Positions 5,897 through 13,441 of a stretch of DNA of 13,525 nucleotides are shown one piece after another. A program made the position numbers and the translations under genes. A model generated the notes under the pieces. It saw only the letters and a program-made list of their open reading frames with translations. It did not search any database and was not told where the DNA came from. This stretch comes from CANHCC01 sp040381555 (GTDB taxonomy: Bacteria > Bacteroidota > Bacteroidia > J057 > RFSG01): positions 1 to 13,525 of the forward strand of contig JBEIHC010000077.1 of the NCBI GenBank assembly GCA_040381555.1. The letters run 5' to 3'. Every line of letters starts with the position of its first letter. Within the stretch, counting starts at the first letter, position 1.

Positions 5897-6796
5897 TCAG
5901 GAATCGCCTTTTACAGACCCGGAAAATCTTCCAGAACCAGATTTTCCATGAATCCGGAGAGAAAGAACCGGTACAGCACTATGGTTGATTACCCCTTCGG
6001 TATTTGAACCCAAGATAAACTTAGCCAAGGAAGAACGCCCCTCAGACTTCATCAGAATCATGCCAAAATTATTTTCCTGAGCATAGTCACAAATAGCTTC
6101 CACTAAATCATCGGATTGAGTTTCAGACCAAGAAATATTTTGAATTCCAGCCTGTTGAAGATGGTGTATTTCCGCCTCTAAAAAATTTCGGGTGGATGCA
6201 GCATCAGGATCTTTGTAGCCTGGCTCATTGACCAAAAGCACCTCGGCGTTGAAATTATGCAACTGACTGAAGCTTTGAAGATAAGGTAACAACTCTGCCA
6301 TTCCCAAAGTAAGATCTAGGGGAATGAGCACTTTCGACAAATTATTAATTGTTTCTGGATTTCGAAAAGTAAGAACAGCACAAGGAGAGGTTCTGGCAAT
6401 TTTAGCCGCATTGGAACCGATCAAAAACTCTTCTACCCCATGCGCCCCACTGGTGGCCATAATAACCAAATCCACAGAAGATTTTTTTATTTCGTGTACA
6501 ATCTCAGAGGAAACATTGCCCGTAACGGCAATTTCATGACATTCTATTGTGGCTGGAACACATTTTTTCCGTACTTCTTCCAGCGCTTCAGTAGCAGATC
6601 GAATCAATTCCATCGTATCAACTGACTGAAAATCTATCCCATACAAAGCCCCATACGAAGCAGGAATCACACTGACAACATGGATTAAAGTCAATTTACA
6701 ACCTAGTTGTTTGGCCAATTGACTAGCTTGACGGACCGTTTGCTCAGAAATTGCTGAAAAATCTACTGGGCAAAGAATATGATGAATCTTGTTCAT
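5897..6796 (-). CDS. Universal stress protein, two tandem UspA domains
   Basis: A 299-residue tandem UspA protein. Domain 1 (about 1-147) begins HHILCPVDFSAIS and carries G117-x9-G127-S128 (SGAHGVEEFLIGSN). Domain 2 (about 153-282) begins SKVLIPLDLT and carries G253-x9-G263-S264 (EGRSSLAKFILGSN). Both loops therefore look able to bind nucleotide, unlike the neighbour's second domain. The ATG at 6796 is preferred over an upstream TTG at 6820, because UspA proteins start just before the first beta strand. The C-terminal tail RIHGKSGSGRFSGSVKGDS is Gly/Ser-rich and probably disordered. It is transcribed ahead of the second usp gene, probably with it, and diverges from the uridine phosphorylase gene. 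Confidence 0.9.
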   Translation of the reverse strand: MNKIHHILCPVDFSAISEQTVRQASQLAKQLGCKLTLIHVVSVIPASYGALYGIDFQSVDTMELIRSATEALEEVRKKCVPATIECHEIAVTGNVSSEIVHEIKKSSVDLVIMATSGAHGVEEFLIGSNAAKIARTSPCAVLTFRNPETINNLSKVLIPLDLTLGMAELLPYLQSFSQLHNFNAEVLLVNEPGYKDPDAASTRNFLEAEIHHLQQAGIQNISWSETQSDDLVEAICDYAQENNFGMILMKSEGRSSLAKFILGSNTEGVINHSAVPVLSLRIHGKSGSGRFSGSVKGDS

Positions 6797-6858
6797 AATA
6801 GTTAAGGAATGAAAAGGCAATTTACGGGGCTTATCAAGGAAAAAAAAGAACTATTCTC

Positions 6859-6889
6859 ATTGACATATAAGAAAGATTTTGTCATTTTG
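6859..6889 (+). promoter_or_regulatory. Promoter of the uridine phosphorylase gene
   Basis: ATTG (6859-6862), a 19-nt spacer and TCATTTTG (6882-6889), which differs from TAnnTTTG at one position. The predicted start of transcription is near 6896, about 22 nt before the ATG, with a purine-rich GAGGAAG just ahead of the start codon. Confidence 0.55.
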
Positions 6890-6917
6890 CAGAATCTAAA
6901 ATAAATGTGAGGAAGAA

Positions 6918-7820
6918 ATGATCGCTGAATCTGAATTAATCGTCACTCCGGAAGGAGCTATTTATCATTTAAATCTTAAGCCAGAAATGTTGGCTGGAAA
7001 AATCATACTCGTGGGAGATCCCTATCGGGTAGAACGAGTGGCTGCCCGTTTTAGCAGTATTCATTATCAGGTTTCCAACCGAGAATTCCGCACCATTACC
7101 GGGGACTATAAAGGCCACACAGTATCAGTAATCTCAACCGGAATAGGTACGGACAATGTGGATATTGTCATGAATGAACTAGATGCTCTAGTCAATATTG
7201 ATCTGCAAAAAAGAGAATTATTGCCGCATCACACCCATCTGAAAATGCTCCGATTGGGAACTTGTGGAGGCGTGCAGGAAAACATTCCTACGGGCACTTT
7301 TATTTTGAGTAAATATTCGGTTGGCTCCGATGGGCTAATGAATTTTTACGAATACAACCGACATCGTCAACATACTTTATTGGCCGAAGAATTCACCTCT
7401 TATATGCAAAATAAATTGGGTGGACCACTTCCTTTCATTCCATTTGGTACAGGTATGAATCCTAAATGGGCAGACCAGATTACCCATTCATACGGAAATA
7501 TTTTACAAGGAATTAATTTCACTGGGAATGGCTTTTATGGACCTCAAGGACGCAGTACCGGAAGAGTTGGGGTTAAATTAGAAGGCTTGGAGCGATTCTT
7601 ACGGGAATTTTCGTTTGATGGACTTCCAATTCTAAATATTGAAATGGAGACATCTGGAATTTATGGAATGGCTGAAGCATTAGGACATGAAGCAGCATCC
7701 ATTTCGGTTATTCTTGCCAATCGTAGTGCTAAAAAATTCCACCCTAATATCGGTGTATTGATTGAAGAGTTGATCGACATTGGACTGGATTTAATCATTC
7801 AACCGGACGCAGGTAAATAA
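6918..7820 (+). CDS. udp: Uridine phosphorylase (nucleoside phosphorylase family)
   Basis: A 300-residue PNP/UDP family enzyme that splits uridine with phosphate into uracil and ribose 1-phosphate (pyrimidine salvage, cytosol). Visible are the phosphate-site segment GDPYRVERVA (33-42), TGIGTDNVDIVMNEL (74-88) and LRLGTCGG with R112 (111-118). QGR at 210-212 (in FYGPQGR) matches the Gln-x-Arg pair that reads uracil in uridine phosphorylases, and EMET (242-245) matches the ribose-binding Glu-Met-Glu. It is longer than the roughly 253-residue E. coli Udp, nearer the size of the animal enzymes. A promoter lies directly upstream. The two usp genes diverge from it and the unknown secreted protein follows; no other salvage gene is adjacent. 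A different nucleoside preference cannot be excluded. Confidence 0.87.
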   Translation: MIAESELIVTPEGAIYHLNLKPEMLAGKIILVGDPYRVERVAARFSSIHYQVSNREFRTITGDYKGHTVSVISTGIGTDNVDIVMNELDALVNIDLQKRELLPHHTHLKMLRLGTCGGVQENIPTGTFILSKYSVGSDGLMNFYEYNRHRQHTLLAEEFTSYMQNKLGGPLPFIPFGTGMNPKWADQITHSYGNILQGINFTGNGFYGPQGRSTGRVGVKLEGLERFLREFSFDGLPILNIEMETSGIYGMAEALGHEAASISVILANRSAKKFHPNIGVLIEELIDIGLDLIIQPDAGK

Positions 7821-7898
7821 GGTAATTCTGCGATGTTTTCTGTAGGTAAAAATTGCCAGTTTAATTTAATATAATAGTAGTATTCTGCCAATTAAACA

Positions 7899-7934
7899 CC
7901 AGTCACAAGCTCGAAAGCAATAGCTTGTGGCTGG
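7899..7934. other. Strong 13-bp-stem hairpin downstream of the uridine phosphorylase gene
   Basis: CCAGTCACAAGCT (7899-7911) pairs fully with AGCTTGTGGCTGG (7922-7934), with one G-U wobble and a 10-nt loop. It starts 79 bp after the stop codon. No T-run follows on either strand, so it is not a classic intrinsic terminator. It could protect the 3' end of the mRNA or be a REP-like palindrome. A weaker GTTTAATT/AATTAAAC pair lies just upstream (about 7859-7897). Confidence 0.6.
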
Positions 7935-8106
7935 CTCCTCGCTGCATCCAATAGTACAAGAGAGGGGTTAAAATACAATACAGATAAACAAATGACTTGG
8001 CAATATAAAATACAGTTAATAATTACCCACAAAAAGATTGAACAGACTCAATAGGGTTTAGTACAAATCCAAAAATTATTAATTTTAGGCAATTAAATTT
8101 AATCTT

Positions 8107-8859
8107 ATGAAAAACCTTATACTGTCCGTTTATTTTATTTTAGTTACACTATCCCCTACTCTTTTTGCGCAAAAAGTAGAAATCGAAGGAGAGGATGTTT
8201 TAGTAAACGGGGCTTCTTGGTGTAAAATTTACAAAACAAAAGGAATTCTGGAATCTGACTTCACCTTAGGTACACCTACAGGAAAAAAGTTCTTATTTCT
8301 AAAATATAGTAACGAATCCTGCATTGCAACCTGGATGGGAAAAGGAATTTCTACCAAGGTAGGCAACGAGGCCTGTTTCCCTAAAATGTTGGTCAAACAA
8401 TTGTACAGTTTAGATGTACTAGAAGATGGGGAGATTAACGAAACTGCCTTACAGGATTTTTTTGCTGTCAGTGGAGTGAGTGCCTCTCTTTCTGAGGAGG
8501 AGGAGGAGGAAGAAGGAGCAGTAACAGGGAGTTCTGGATCATCTGGAGGCTATGAATTAGTTGAAAGAGACAGAAATAAAAATGTCAGTATTTTTGGAGA
8601 AACCATTCGACAGGATTTTACTGATATTGGTACAATAAATAAAAACACATCTTATTCGAATGGCCAGACCATTATAGAATATGTAATTTCGTTACCGAAT
8701 GGACAAATGGTAGCAACCGTAAAATTTGCTGGGCTAAACTCTGTAAAAGCAGAAATTATTACTGCCAAAGATAATAAGCGCCATCTCATTACTTGTAGTT
8801 CCACTTTAGGCAGAGAAGAAGATGCTGCCAAGTATTTAATTCGCTTGTTGTATTTATAA
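8107..8859 (+). CDS. Secreted protein of unknown function with poly-Glu/Ser-Gly linker
   Basis: 250 residues, not recognised. The first 21 residues form a clear Sec signal peptide (MKNLILSVYFILVTLSPTLFA, cleavage likely before Q22) without a lipobox Cys, so a periplasmic or secreted product is expected. An N-terminal domain (about 22-125, Cys 39, 72, 90) and a C-terminal domain (about 149-250, Cys 230) are joined by seven consecutive Glu residues (130-136) and a GSSGSSGG spacer. The two halves do not obviously repeat each other. The Glu run is encoded by a GAG/GAA microsatellite (8494-8514) that could vary in length. Upstream, TTTA-N19-TAATTTTA (8057-8087) resembles a promoter with one mismatch in each box. 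It is AT-richer than its neighbours and stands alone between two intergenic structures. Confidence 0.8.
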   Translation: MKNLILSVYFILVTLSPTLFAQKVEIEGEDVLVNGASWCKIYKTKGILESDFTLGTPTGKKFLFLKYSNESCIATWMGKGISTKVGNEACFPKMLVKQLYSLDVLEDGEINETALQDFFAVSGVSASLSEEEEEEEGAVTGSSGSSGGYELVERDRNKNVSIFGETIRQDFTDIGTINKNTSYSNGQTIIEYVISLPNGQMVATVKFAGLNSVKAEIITAKDNKRHLITCSSTLGREEDAAKYLIRLLYL

Positions 8860-8909
8860 GAATTCGGATTTTTAGGTCTAAAGGATTGCCAATATCGTGG
8901 CAAAAAATA

Positions 8910-8960
8910 GGTTTACCCTAAACCTGGGTTTACCCTAAACGGAGGTTTACCCTAAACGGA
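8910..8960. repeat. Short inverted block of the 17-bp repeat, about 3 copies
   Basis: Read on the minus strand this is the same 17-bp unit as at 2311-2523 (GTAAACCTCCGTTTAGG and GTAAACCCAGGTTTAGG with partial units at both sides). A 30-bp stretch is identical to the larger array. Like that array it lies between converging genes, here the secreted protein (+) and the permease (-). The rest of this gap (8961-9140) shows nothing recognisable. Confidence 0.92.
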
Positions 8961-9140
8961 AATTAGGCGATATAGAAATGTCGAGAAAATAACTTTCAGA
9001 ACATTGCAGCTTTTGGGGTTTACAAATAAATTTCTTGCCTTTTCTATTTGAATCCAGAGAAAAAAAGTAATGAAGCGAATGCAGCAGACGGTTGTTTATG
9101 TCCTAGAAAAAACATTTCCTTCAAACTAGAACAAAAAAAC

Positions 9141-10400
9141 TTACACTCTGGATCTCATGGCCTCCACCGGATCCATTTTGGCCGCAATCCAAGAGGGGGA
9201 AAATCCACTGATTATTCCTATGGCCACAGAAAGTATTATTCCATAAATAAGATCTGTCCAGGAAATTAAAATCTTAAAATCAAATTCAATTTTATTGATA
9301 ATCAATTGCCCCAAGCCAGACATAATAAATAACAAGATAATTCCAATTACCCCCCCAGCGATGCAGAGCAATACAGACTCTTGTAAGAACTGCAATAAAA
9401 TAAATTCCCGGGTTGCCCCTAATGATTTTTGAATTCCGATTTCATGGGTTCTCTCTTTTACGGAGACAAACATAATATTGGCTATTCCAAATCCGCCAAC
9501 CAAAATGGAGAGAATAGAAATAAACACGCCTCCAATTCTGAGAGAACTGAAAATAGAGTCCAATTGAGTCATGAGCATTTCCTGCTTGTTGATGGCAAAA
9601 TTATCTTCCATACTGGGTTTCAATCCTCTTGCAGCACGAATCCATCCCCTCACCTCATCCTCTAGGCGGGGTACCTCTTCATAACTATTGGCTTTTACCG
9701 TAATCAGCCGATCTCCAGCGCGGGATTGTTCATTAAATATTCGAGCCATCAGGGGATAAGGAACCACCATTCTATCATCAAAAGAATCTCCAAATATCCC
9801 AGACCCCTGTTTTTCAACAACTCCCACGACTTGAATTTTCTGACCGGCAAACAAGACATATTGCCCAACAGGATTGGAGCCGGAAAACAATTCTTTGGCG
9901 ACATTAAAGCCCAACAAACAGACTAATCTACCTGCACTGCTTTCTATCGGAGTAAAATATCGCCCTTGCTGAAACTGAAAATCGTTAATGCTCTGATAAT
10001 CCCAGGTAACGCCCTTGAGGGAAACATTCTCTAGGCTATTTTTTCCTACTTTAACCTTTTGTCCGCCTCGGGTCATCTCATAAGCGATTAAAGTACCCGG
10101 AATATTGGTTTGTAAATATTCAAAATCTCGAAAACTGACTTTGGGGCGATTCATAAACCGATACCAATCGGAGCTATTATCTTTCCAGGGCCAATGGTGA
10201 ATATACATCACGGTATTTCCTAATGCGGATAAATTCCGGGTAATGGCACTTTCTAGGGAATAAACCATGGTACCGATAAGGGTAATGGCGAAAATACCGA
10301 TTGAAATACCCAACATGGTCAAAAACGCCCGAAAGCGATTCGCTGAGATGGCATTCCAAGCAATGGTAAAAGACTCCTTAAAAAGGGTGGCCAGATTCAT
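9141..10400 (-). CDS. ABC transporter permease, MacB/FtsX type
   Basis: A 419-residue inner-membrane protein of the MacB/FtsX/LolC fold. It has one N-terminal membrane helix (about 24-48, FRAFLTMLGISIGIFAITLI), a large periplasmic MacB_PCD-like domain (about 50-285) and three C-terminal helices (about 288-312, 337-362 and 382-403). Diagnostic segments are VKERTHEIGIQKSLGATR (314-331, the coupling region) and the C-terminal KMDPVEAMRSR. Such permeases work with a separate ATPase to drive export or mechanical work across the periplasm. No cognate MacB/LolD-type ATPase or membrane-fusion protein is in the window. The ATPase at 12367 is of another class and on the other strand. Promoter and a structured leader lie directly upstream. 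Substrate unknown. Confidence 0.88.
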   Translation of the reverse strand: MNLATLFKESFTIAWNAISANRFRAFLTMLGISIGIFAITLIGTMVYSLESAITRNLSALGNTVMYIHHWPWKDNSSDWYRFMNRPKVSFRDFEYLQTNIPGTLIAYEMTRGGQKVKVGKNSLENVSLKGVTWDYQSINDFQFQQGRYFTPIESSAGRLVCLLGFNVAKELFSGSNPVGQYVLFAGQKIQVVGVVEKQGSGIFGDSFDDRMVVPYPLMARIFNEQSRAGDRLITVKANSYEEVPRLEDEVRGWIRAARGLKPSMEDNFAINKQEMLMTQLDSIFSSLRIGGVFISILSILVGGFGIANIMFVSVKERTHEIGIQKSLGATREFILLQFLQESVLLCIAGGVIGIILLFIMSGLGQLIINKIEFDFKILISWTDLIYGIILSVAIGIISGFSPSWIAAKMDPVEAMRSRV

Positions 10401-10411
10401 TGGTTGAAATT

Positions 10412-10446
10412 ACGAAATATTTATCGGGTGACGCACCCAATTTCGT
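10412..10446 (-). promoter_or_regulatory. Hairpin in the 5' leader of the permease mRNA
   Basis: ACGAAAT (10412-10418) pairs with ATTTCGT (10440-10446) outside an inner GGGTG/CACCC stem (10426-10438), with an asymmetric bulge between them. It lies in the predicted 5' untranslated region and ends 11 nt before the ATG, so it could affect translation start. A related CGGGTGCTGCAC is found at 10489-10500. Function is inference. Confidence 0.4.
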
Positions 10447-10473
10447 CGAAAATGAGGCTTATTGCCTTAAATT

Positions 10474-10505
10474 TAAAGATAGCCCACTCGGGTGCTGCAC
10501 GCAAT
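10474..10505 (-). promoter_or_regulatory. Promoter of the permease gene
   Basis: On the minus strand ATTG (10505-10502), a 20-nt spacer and TATCTTTA (10481-10474), seven of eight positions compatible with TAnnTTTG. It is back to back with the queA promoter, with the two -33 boxes only 16 nt apart. Confidence 0.55.
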
Positions 10506-10521
10506 AGCCCCTAAAATAACA

Positions 10522-10553
10522 CTTGCATTCGCCTCATTGGGATAGTATCTTTG
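10522..10553 (+). promoter_or_regulatory. Promoter of the queA-ispD-ABC operon
   Basis: CTTG (10522-10525), a 20-nt spacer and TATCTTTG (10546-10553), a full match to the Bacteroidota -7 element TAnnTTTG. The predicted transcript starts near 10560 with a leader of about 57 nt before the queA ATG. Confidence 0.75.
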
Positions 10554-10616
10554 CAACCTGCTAATCCTGGAGTGCATAGTTGAATATCAGCCGGGAAGCA
10601 AAGAAAATCAGAAGAA

Positions 10617-11663
10617 ATGAAATTATCAGAATTCGACTACGAAGTCCCCAAAGACCTGATTGCTCAATATCCAGCGAATCCCAGAGATAGCTCGCGCATG
10701 ATGGTGATCAACCGCAGCACAGGAAAAATTGAACATAAACAATTCAAAGATATCCTCGAATATTTTGGCGATGGAGATGTGATGGTCTTCAATGACACCA
10801 AGGTTTTCCCTGCCAGAATGTATGGAAACAAGGAAAAAACCGGCGCTAAAATCGAAGTGTTCCTCCTCAGAGAACTCAATAAAGATGCCCGCCTATGGGA
10901 TGTTCTCGTTGACCCTGCCCGAAAAATCCGCGTAGGAAATAAACTCTATTTCGGAGATAATGACCTCGTGGCAGAAGTGGTGGACAATACAACCTCCCGG
11001 GGCCGTACCATCCGTTTTCTCTTCGATTCAAACGAAGAAGATTTCCATAAAACGATTGCCTACTTGGGAGAAACCCCCATTCCAGATTATATCACGCGCC
11101 CGGTGGAAGAAGCCGATCGCGATTATTACCAAACGGTTTTTGCCAAATACAAAGGAGGGGTTGCAGCCCCAACTGCTGGCTTGCACTTTACGAGAGAATT
11201 AATGAAGCGCCTCGAACTAAAAGGCGTGGAAGAAGTTTTCTTAACCCTACACACTGGCCTTGGATCCTTCCGCCCCGTGGAAGTTGAAGACCTCTCCAAA
11301 CACAGAATGGATTCTGAGAACTTCAATATTCCGGCCAAAACTGCCGATGTGGTCAATGAAGCTAAGCGCAACAAGAAAAAAGTATGCGCCGTAGGCACCA
11401 CAGTCATGAGAGCCATAGAATCCAGCGTTTCTGCCAATAGAATGCTGAATCCTGCTGCCGGATGGACAGATAAATTCATCTATCCCCCTTATGATTTCAG
11501 CGTGGCGAACTGTATGCTGACCAATTTCCACATGCCAAAATCGACTCTCATGATGATGGTTTCCGCATTTGTGGATTTTGACCTGCTGATGAAAGCCTAT
11601 AAAGAAGCTGTGAAAGAAAATTACCGCTTCTTCTGTTACGGGGATGTGATGCTGATTCTCTGA
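10617..11663 (+). CDS. queA: S-adenosylmethionine:tRNA ribosyltransferase-isomerase
   Basis: Transfers and isomerises the ribosyl part of S-adenosylmethionine onto preQ1 at the wobble base of GUN-anticodon tRNAs, giving epoxyqueuosine (cytosol). At 348 residues it has the usual length. Family signatures are FDYEVPKDLIAQYP (6-19), RDSSRM (23-28), VFNDTKVFPARM (57-68), the highly conserved GGVAAPTAGLHFT (180-192), LHTGLGSFRPV, VGTTVMRAIES, MLTNFHMPKSTLMMMVSAF and the C-terminal FCYGDVMLI. It is the first gene of a three-gene operon with a clear promoter. Its TGA overlaps the ispD ATG by one base, so translational coupling is likely. No other queuosine gene is present. Confidence 0.97.
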   Translation: MKLSEFDYEVPKDLIAQYPANPRDSSRMMVINRSTGKIEHKQFKDILEYFGDGDVMVFNDTKVFPARMYGNKEKTGAKIEVFLLRELNKDARLWDVLVDPARKIRVGNKLYFGDNDLVAEVVDNTTSRGRTIRFLFDSNEEDFHKTIAYLGETPIPDYITRPVEEADRDYYQTVFAKYKGGVAAPTAGLHFTRELMKRLELKGVEEVFLTLHTGLGSFRPVEVEDLSKHRMDSENFNIPAKTADVVNEAKRNKKKVCAVGTTVMRAIESSVSANRMLNPAAGWTDKFIYPPYDFSVANCMLTNFHMPKSTLMMMVSAFVDFDLLMKAYKEAVKENYRFFCYGDVMLIL

Positions 11664-12370
11664 TGCGTCAGGCTGTCTTGTTGGTTGCCGGAGGCACGGG
11701 AACTCGTATGGGCAGCCCCAAACCCAAACAATTTATTCGCCTCAACCAGTACTCGATTCTCGTGGAAACCCTGAATCGTTTTCTGCATTGGAATCCGGAA
11801 ATTCTACCCGCAATCGTTTCCTATCCAGAAGCCATAGACGAATTAAACACCCTTCTCGACAAAGAAGTATCTGCAGAAATTCGAAAAAAAATACAGATCT
11901 GCCCAGGAGGAAATACCCGAACAGTCTCTGTATGGAATGGCATCCAACTCCTTCATACTGCTCTCCAGGGAGAAAATGCATGGGTGGCTATACATGATGC
12001 CGTCAGGCCTCTAGTCAGTTCGGAACTACTGGAAACCAATCATCAAATTGCCACTGAAAAAGGCAATGCAGTAGCCTGTGTGCCTGTCACCAATTCCCTG
12101 AGAAAAATCACCCCTGAAGGAACAATGGCTGTGAATCGGGAAGAATATTTCTTGGTGCAAACGCCTCAAACCTTTCAGCTATCAGACATCTACCAATGGC
12201 TGAAAAACAGACCCCATGATCAGTTTACGGATGAAGCCAGTTTAGCAGAATACTTTGGCGCTACCGTTCATTTATCTCCCGGCAGCTACGACAACATCAA
12301 AATTACCACTCCGGCAGATTTATACCTGGCGAGATATATTTCTCAAAACCCCAATAAACCCCTGGAATGA
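11663..12370 (+). CDS. ispD: 2-C-methyl-D-erythritol 4-phosphate cytidylyltransferase
   Basis: Third step of the MEP isoprenoid pathway: joins CTP and 2-C-methyl-D-erythritol 4-phosphate to CDP-methylerythritol. At 235 residues it has the normal family length. Visible are the nucleotide-binding loop VAGGTGTRMG (8-17) with the catalytic-type Arg 15 and Lys 22 in PKQF, the AIHDAVRPLVS motif, TDEASL, and NIKITTPADLYLA near the C-terminus, all typical. Its start overlaps the end of queA (TGATG) and its stop overlaps the ABC ATPase start (ATGA, 4 bp), so the three are co-translated. No ispF or other MEP gene is adjacent. Its presence implies isoprenoid synthesis by the MEP route. Confidence 0.96.
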   Translation: MRQAVLLVAGGTGTRMGSPKPKQFIRLNQYSILVETLNRFLHWNPEILPAIVSYPEAIDELNTLLDKEVSAEIRKKIQICPGGNTRTVSVWNGIQLLHTALQGENAWVAIHDAVRPLVSSELLETNHQIATEKGNAVACVPVTNSLRKITPEGTMAVNREEYFLVQTPQTFQLSDIYQWLKNRPHDQFTDEASLAEYFGATVHLSPGSYDNIKITTPADLYLARYISQNPNKPLE

Positions 12371-13287
12371 AAGAGGTCATCCTTTCCGTTGAAAATATTC
12401 GGAAGCAATACAAACAAGTTATTGCCGTAAAGTCTGTGAGTTTGGATGTAGCCCGGGGAGAAATCTTTGGGCTCTTAGGTCCTAATGGTGCCGGTAAAAC
12501 CACCTCCTTAGAAATCATTGAAGGATTGCAAAAAGCGGATAGCGGCACTGTACGCATCAACGGGAAAATCCAAAATCTTCAAAATCGCGAGATCCGGATG
12601 ATGACCGGAATACAGCTGCAATCTACTGCCCTCTACGAAAAAATCAGGGTAGAGGAAGCCATCAATCTTTTTCGCAGCTATTACCCCAAAACCCAGGACA
12701 CAGAAGTCTTGCTGGAAAAAGTAGCACTCGTAGAAAAGAGAAAAGCTTTGGTAAAAAATCTCAGTGGGGGTCAAAAGCAAAGGTTAGCCATCGCATTAGC
12801 CTTGGTGCATGACCCCGAACTCGTTTTTTTAGATGAGCCCACAACGGGATTGGATCCGCAGGCAAGACGCAATATTTGGAACATTATATTAGACCTAAAA
12901 GCGCGTGGGAAAACAGTAGTACTCACAACGCATTATATGGACGAAGCAGAGCAAATTTGCGACCGTCTAGCCATTATGGATGCCGGAGAAATCAAAATGA
13001 CCGGAACCCCCAATGAACTCATCAAAACCCTACCTGCTGAAGCCTTCATAACAGTTGGGCTTAAATCCCCACATTGGACAGAAATTCAATATCCGGGAGT
13101 AACAGATATACAGCAGGAAGGAAATACCTTAAAAATATCCACTAAGGATCTAACTGCCACTCTAAGAGCCCTCATAGCCACCGAACAAGAAACAAACTCC
13201 GAATTAAACCTCCATCAATTGGATATCCGAAAAGCATCCTTAGAGGATTTGTTTTTGCATTTGACGGGGAAAAGGTTGAGGGATTAA
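12367..13287 (+). CDS. ABC transporter ATP-binding protein (ABC-2/CcmA-like)
   Basis: A 306-residue cytosolic ATPase subunit. All motifs are intact: Walker A GPNGAGKT (38-45), the Q-loop region (GIQLQS, about 81-86), signature LSGGQKQ (132-138), Walker B LVFLDEP (152-158), D-loop GLDP and the switch His 189 in TTHYMDEA. The Walker A to TTGLDPQARR layout and a C-terminal domain of about 80 residues are typical of drug, polysaccharide or Na+ exporters of the ABC-2 type (DrrA/CcmA/NatA-like). The membrane partner would be expected directly downstream, but the remaining 238 bp hold only repeats. The partner may lie beyond the window or elsewhere. It overlaps ispD by 4 bp and is the last visible gene of the operon. 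Substrate unknown. Confidence 0.92.
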   Translation: MKEVILSVENIRKQYKQVIAVKSVSLDVARGEIFGLLGPNGAGKTTSLEIIEGLQKADSGTVRINGKIQNLQNREIRMMTGIQLQSTALYEKIRVEEAINLFRSYYPKTQDTEVLLEKVALVEKRKALVKNLSGGQKQRLAIALALVHDPELVFLDEPTTGLDPQARRNIWNIILDLKARGKTVVLTTHYMDEAEQICDRLAIMDAGEIKMTGTPNELIKTLPAEAFITVGLKSPHWTEIQYPGVTDIQQEGNTLKISTKDLTATLRALIATEQETNSELNLHQLDIRKASLEDLFLHLTGKRLRD

Positions 13288-13290
13288 ATT

Positions 13291-13372
13291 GAGAGAGCTT
13301 AAGCATCTCGAGAGGGCTTAAGCATCTCGAAAGGGCTTAAGCCCTCTCAAAAGGGAAATGCCCTTTCAGGGC
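13291..13372. repeat. About 19-bp palindromic tandem repeat, 3 copies plus a hairpin
   Basis: GAGAGAGCTTAAGCATCTC, GAGAGGGCTTAAGCATCTC and GAAAGGGCTTAAGCCCTCTC follow one another from 3 bp after the ABC ATPase stop codon. All are centred on the perfect palindrome GCTTAAGC. The third unit is the most symmetrical (AGGGCTTAAGCCCT). AAAGGG-aaatg-CCCTTT (about 13350-13366) forms another hairpin behind it. Together they may end or protect the operon transcript, but no T-run follows. Confidence 0.85.
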
Positions 13373-13441
13373 AGTGTGAATGGCTGAGACTGCAAGTAAA
13401 TATAAAATCCTTTAGAAATTCATTTATTATCCCAACCACCA

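Noticed and set aside
6797..6820. Upstream TTG start for the first usp gene
   Set aside because: The ATG at 6796 places the conserved first beta strand at the normal distance from the N-terminus.
8884..8907. TTGCCA/TGGCAA hairpin as terminator of the secreted protein gene
   Set aside because: Only six base pairs, and the following bases are A rather than T on the plus strand.
9048..9269. Plus-strand open frame of 73 codons
   Set aside because: Largely antisense to the 3' end of the permease gene, with no recognisable features.
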